In this document: piece by piece, positions 22,861 to 24,251 of the stretch
Layout: each line of letters begins with the position of its first letter
Position numbering within the stretch: the first letter of the stretch is position 1
Assembly: GCA_038110465.1 (NCBI GenBank)
Contig: JAYNJU010000010.1
Location: 1 to 24,251 of the forward strand
DNA length: 24,251 bases
Source of the DNA: Marisimplicoccus sp038110465
GTDB taxonomy: Bacteria; Bacteroidota; Bacteroidia; Flavobacteriales; Flavobacteriaceae
Reading direction: 5' to 3'
Program-made: the position numbers and the translations under genes
Notes under the pieces: generated by a model
What the model saw: only the letters and a program-made list of their open reading frames with translations
Databases searched by the model: none
Told to the model about the DNA's origin: nothing

Positions 22861-24251
22861 ATGTATAATGAAGGTACTATTATAGCTCTATCATCCCCTC
22901 CTGGATCTGGTGCAATATCTATTATTAGATTATCTGGTGATTCTGCTATTTCATCAACAGATAAGTATTTTAAAGCAAAATCTGGAAAAAAGTTAAAAGA
23001 TTGTGATGGATATTCACTTAGCTATGGAAACTTTATAATAGAGGGTGAAATTCTTGATGAGGTTGTAATAAGTATATACAAGGCTCCACATTCATATACC
23101 GGAGAAGATATAGTAGAAATATCATGTCATGGATCAAATTATATTCAACAAGAGATCATTTCATCTTTTATCAGTTCTGGAATAAGACTAGCTTCACCTG
23201 GTGAATTTACATTAAGAGCATTTCTAAATAATAAAAAGGATCTCTCACAAGCAGAAGCAGTAAGTGATTTAATAGCCTCTGAATCAAAAGAAGCTCATAG
23301 AGTAGCAATGCAACAAATGAGAGGTGGATATTCTAATGAGATAGAAGAGTTAAGAGAAAAATTGATTGATTTTAAATCATTGATTGAGTTAGAACTTGAT
23401 TTTTCTGAGGAAGATGTTGAATTTGCTGATAGAAAAGACTTAAAAGAGCTTTTAAACACTCTTGAGCGTAAATTATCAAAGCTTATAGAATCATTTACTT
23501 ATGGAAATGTTATTAAAGAAGGTGTAACAGTTACAATTGCAGGTAAGCCTAATGCAGGTAAGTCTTCACTTCTAAATGCATTAGTTAATGAAGATAAAGC
23601 TATAGTATCTGACATTCCTGGAACTACTAGGGATGCAATAGAAGATGTAACAGTAATTAATGGAATAAAGTTCAGATTTATTGATACTGCAGGTATTAGA
23701 GAGACATCAGATAAGATTGAGTCTATTGGTGTTGAGAGGGCTAAAGGAAAAATAAACAAATCTAGAGTGCTAATATACTTATTTGATAGGTCAGATATGA
23801 ATGAAAATGAGCTAATAAATGAGGTTGAAAGCTATAAAAGAGAAGATTTAAATATTTTTATAGTTGAAAACAAAATTGATTTGTTAAATAATTTAAATAC
23901 AGATACTTACAAAGATAATATAAATGAATTAATTAAGTCAAATAAGATAAATTTTTTACAAATTTCTGCACTAAATCAAACAAATATTGAAGTTCTTAAA
24001 GATGCTATTTCGAAGGATCTAAATCTATCTTCTGAAAATAGTATTATAGTTACAAATTCAAGACACCTTGAAGCATTAAAAAACTCTCTAAATGCTATTA
24101 ATTCTGTTAAAAAAGGATTAGAGGATGGAATATCAGGAGATTTACTTAGCATAGATCTAAATGACGCTATAATAAACATCTCAATAATTACAGGTAAAAT
24201 AGATATTGATCAGGACATTTTAGGTTCCATATTCTCTAAATTCTGTATTGG
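22861..24251 (+). CDS. mnmE: tRNA modification GTPase MnmE, truncated at window edge
   Basis: MnmE works with MnmG to put the carboxymethylaminomethyl group on the wobble uridine (position 34) of certain tRNAs. The frame opens with ATG right after the preceding stop and runs to the end: 463 complete codons. The N-terminal tetrahydrofolate-binding domain includes 'IALSSPPGSGAISIIRLSG' (8-26) and 'SCHGSNYIQQEI' (88-99). The helical domain holds the inserted G domain: P-loop 'GKPNAGKS' (228-235), 'DIPGTTRD' (251-258), 'DTAG' (275-278) and 'NKID'. The visible end reads 'FSKFCIG' (last Gly lacks its third base). Since MnmE proteins end in FCIGK or similar, only about one residue and the stop are missing. 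The catalytic cysteine is therefore present. Confidence 0.96.
   Translation, partial: MYNEGTIIALSSPPGSGAISIIRLSGDSAISSTDKYFKAKSGKKLKDCDGYSLSYGNFIIEGEILDEVVISIYKAPHSYTGEDIVEISCHGSNYIQQEIISSFISSGIRLASPGEFTLRAFLNNKKDLSQAEAVSDLIASESKEAHRVAMQQMRGGYSNEIEELREKLIDFKSLIELELDFSEEDVEFADRKDLKELLNTLERKLSKLIESFTYGNVIKEGVTVTIAGKPNAGKSSLLNALVNEDKAIVSDIPGTTRDAIEDVTVINGIKFRFIDTAGIRETSDKIESIGVERAKGKINKSRVLIYLFDRSDMNENELINEVESYKREDLNIFIVENKIDLLNNLNTDTYKDNINELIKSNKINFLQISALNQTNIEVLKDAISKDLNLSSENSIIVTNSRHLEALKNSLNAINSVKKGLEDGISGDLLSIDLNDAIINISIITGKIDIDQDILGSIFSKFCI

Noticed and set aside
22661..22885. Plus-strand frame overlapping the GNAT-like/mnmE boundary
   Set aside because: Different frame from both real genes, no family resemblance, and both neighbours fully account for the DNA.
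23499..24179. Minus-strand frames inside mnmE
   Set aside because: The plus strand encodes an unbroken MnmE with all G motifs here.
1..24251. Possible phage, defence island, CRISPR, transposon or biosynthetic cluster
   Set aside because: No integrase, transposase, cas, restriction, toxin-antitoxin or assembly-line gene and no direct-repeat array is seen; coding style looks uniform across the window.

Overview
This window is a dense, very AT-rich stretch of bacterial chromosome. Its families point to the Bacteroidota, most likely a small-genome (perhaps marine) member of the Flavobacteriales. Support for this comes from DUF6787 and DUF4834 membrane proteins, a TIGR02757 protein, a YfhO-type membrane protein, a dihydroorotase paralogue with lost metal ligands, a dicluster ferredoxin divergent from serC, and several boxes resembling the Bacteroidota promoter (TTG, about 19 bp, TAnnTTTG) in place of sigma70-type sites. 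Clear Shine-Dalgarno sequences are absent; starts are preceded by A/T-rich DNA. The species cannot be fixed from the sequence alone.

Layout, left to right. On the minus strand, a likely operon reads leftward: ferredoxin, ychF, parE, parC (parC runs off the left edge). A 122-bp divergent control region (5056-5177) separates it from serC-serA-DUF6787 on the plus strand. msrA (minus) meets that operon tail to tail. Then follow lolD-like ATPase, TIGR02757, dihydroorotase-like and an alpha/beta hydrolase (plus), an MBL-fold hydrolase (minus), a conserved 475-residue protein of unknown function (plus), a bcp/PrxQ peroxiredoxin (minus), nth and uvrA (plus). A minus-strand trio follows: DUF4834, YfhO-like and a Wzx/MATE-like flippase. 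Last come a GNAT-like protein and mnmE (plus); mnmE is cut by the right edge only about one codon before its expected end.

Functional themes: DNA topology and repair (parC, parE, nth, uvrA, possibly TIGR02757), serine synthesis (serC, serA), oxidative-damage repair (msrA, bcp), translation (ychF, mnmE), envelope work (lolD, YfhO, flippase) and several conserved but unassigned Bacteroidota genes. The largest gap without a gene is the 122-bp control region; all other gaps are under 70 bp. No tRNA, rRNA, insertion sequence, phage gene, CRISPR array or biosynthetic cluster is visible.

I found no clear novel multi-gene system. The most interesting leads are the dihydroorotase-like protein lacking metal ligands, the highly conserved-looking unknown at 12258-13685, a glycosylase-like motif in the TIGR02757 protein, and the symmetric elements in the ferredoxin/serC control region.
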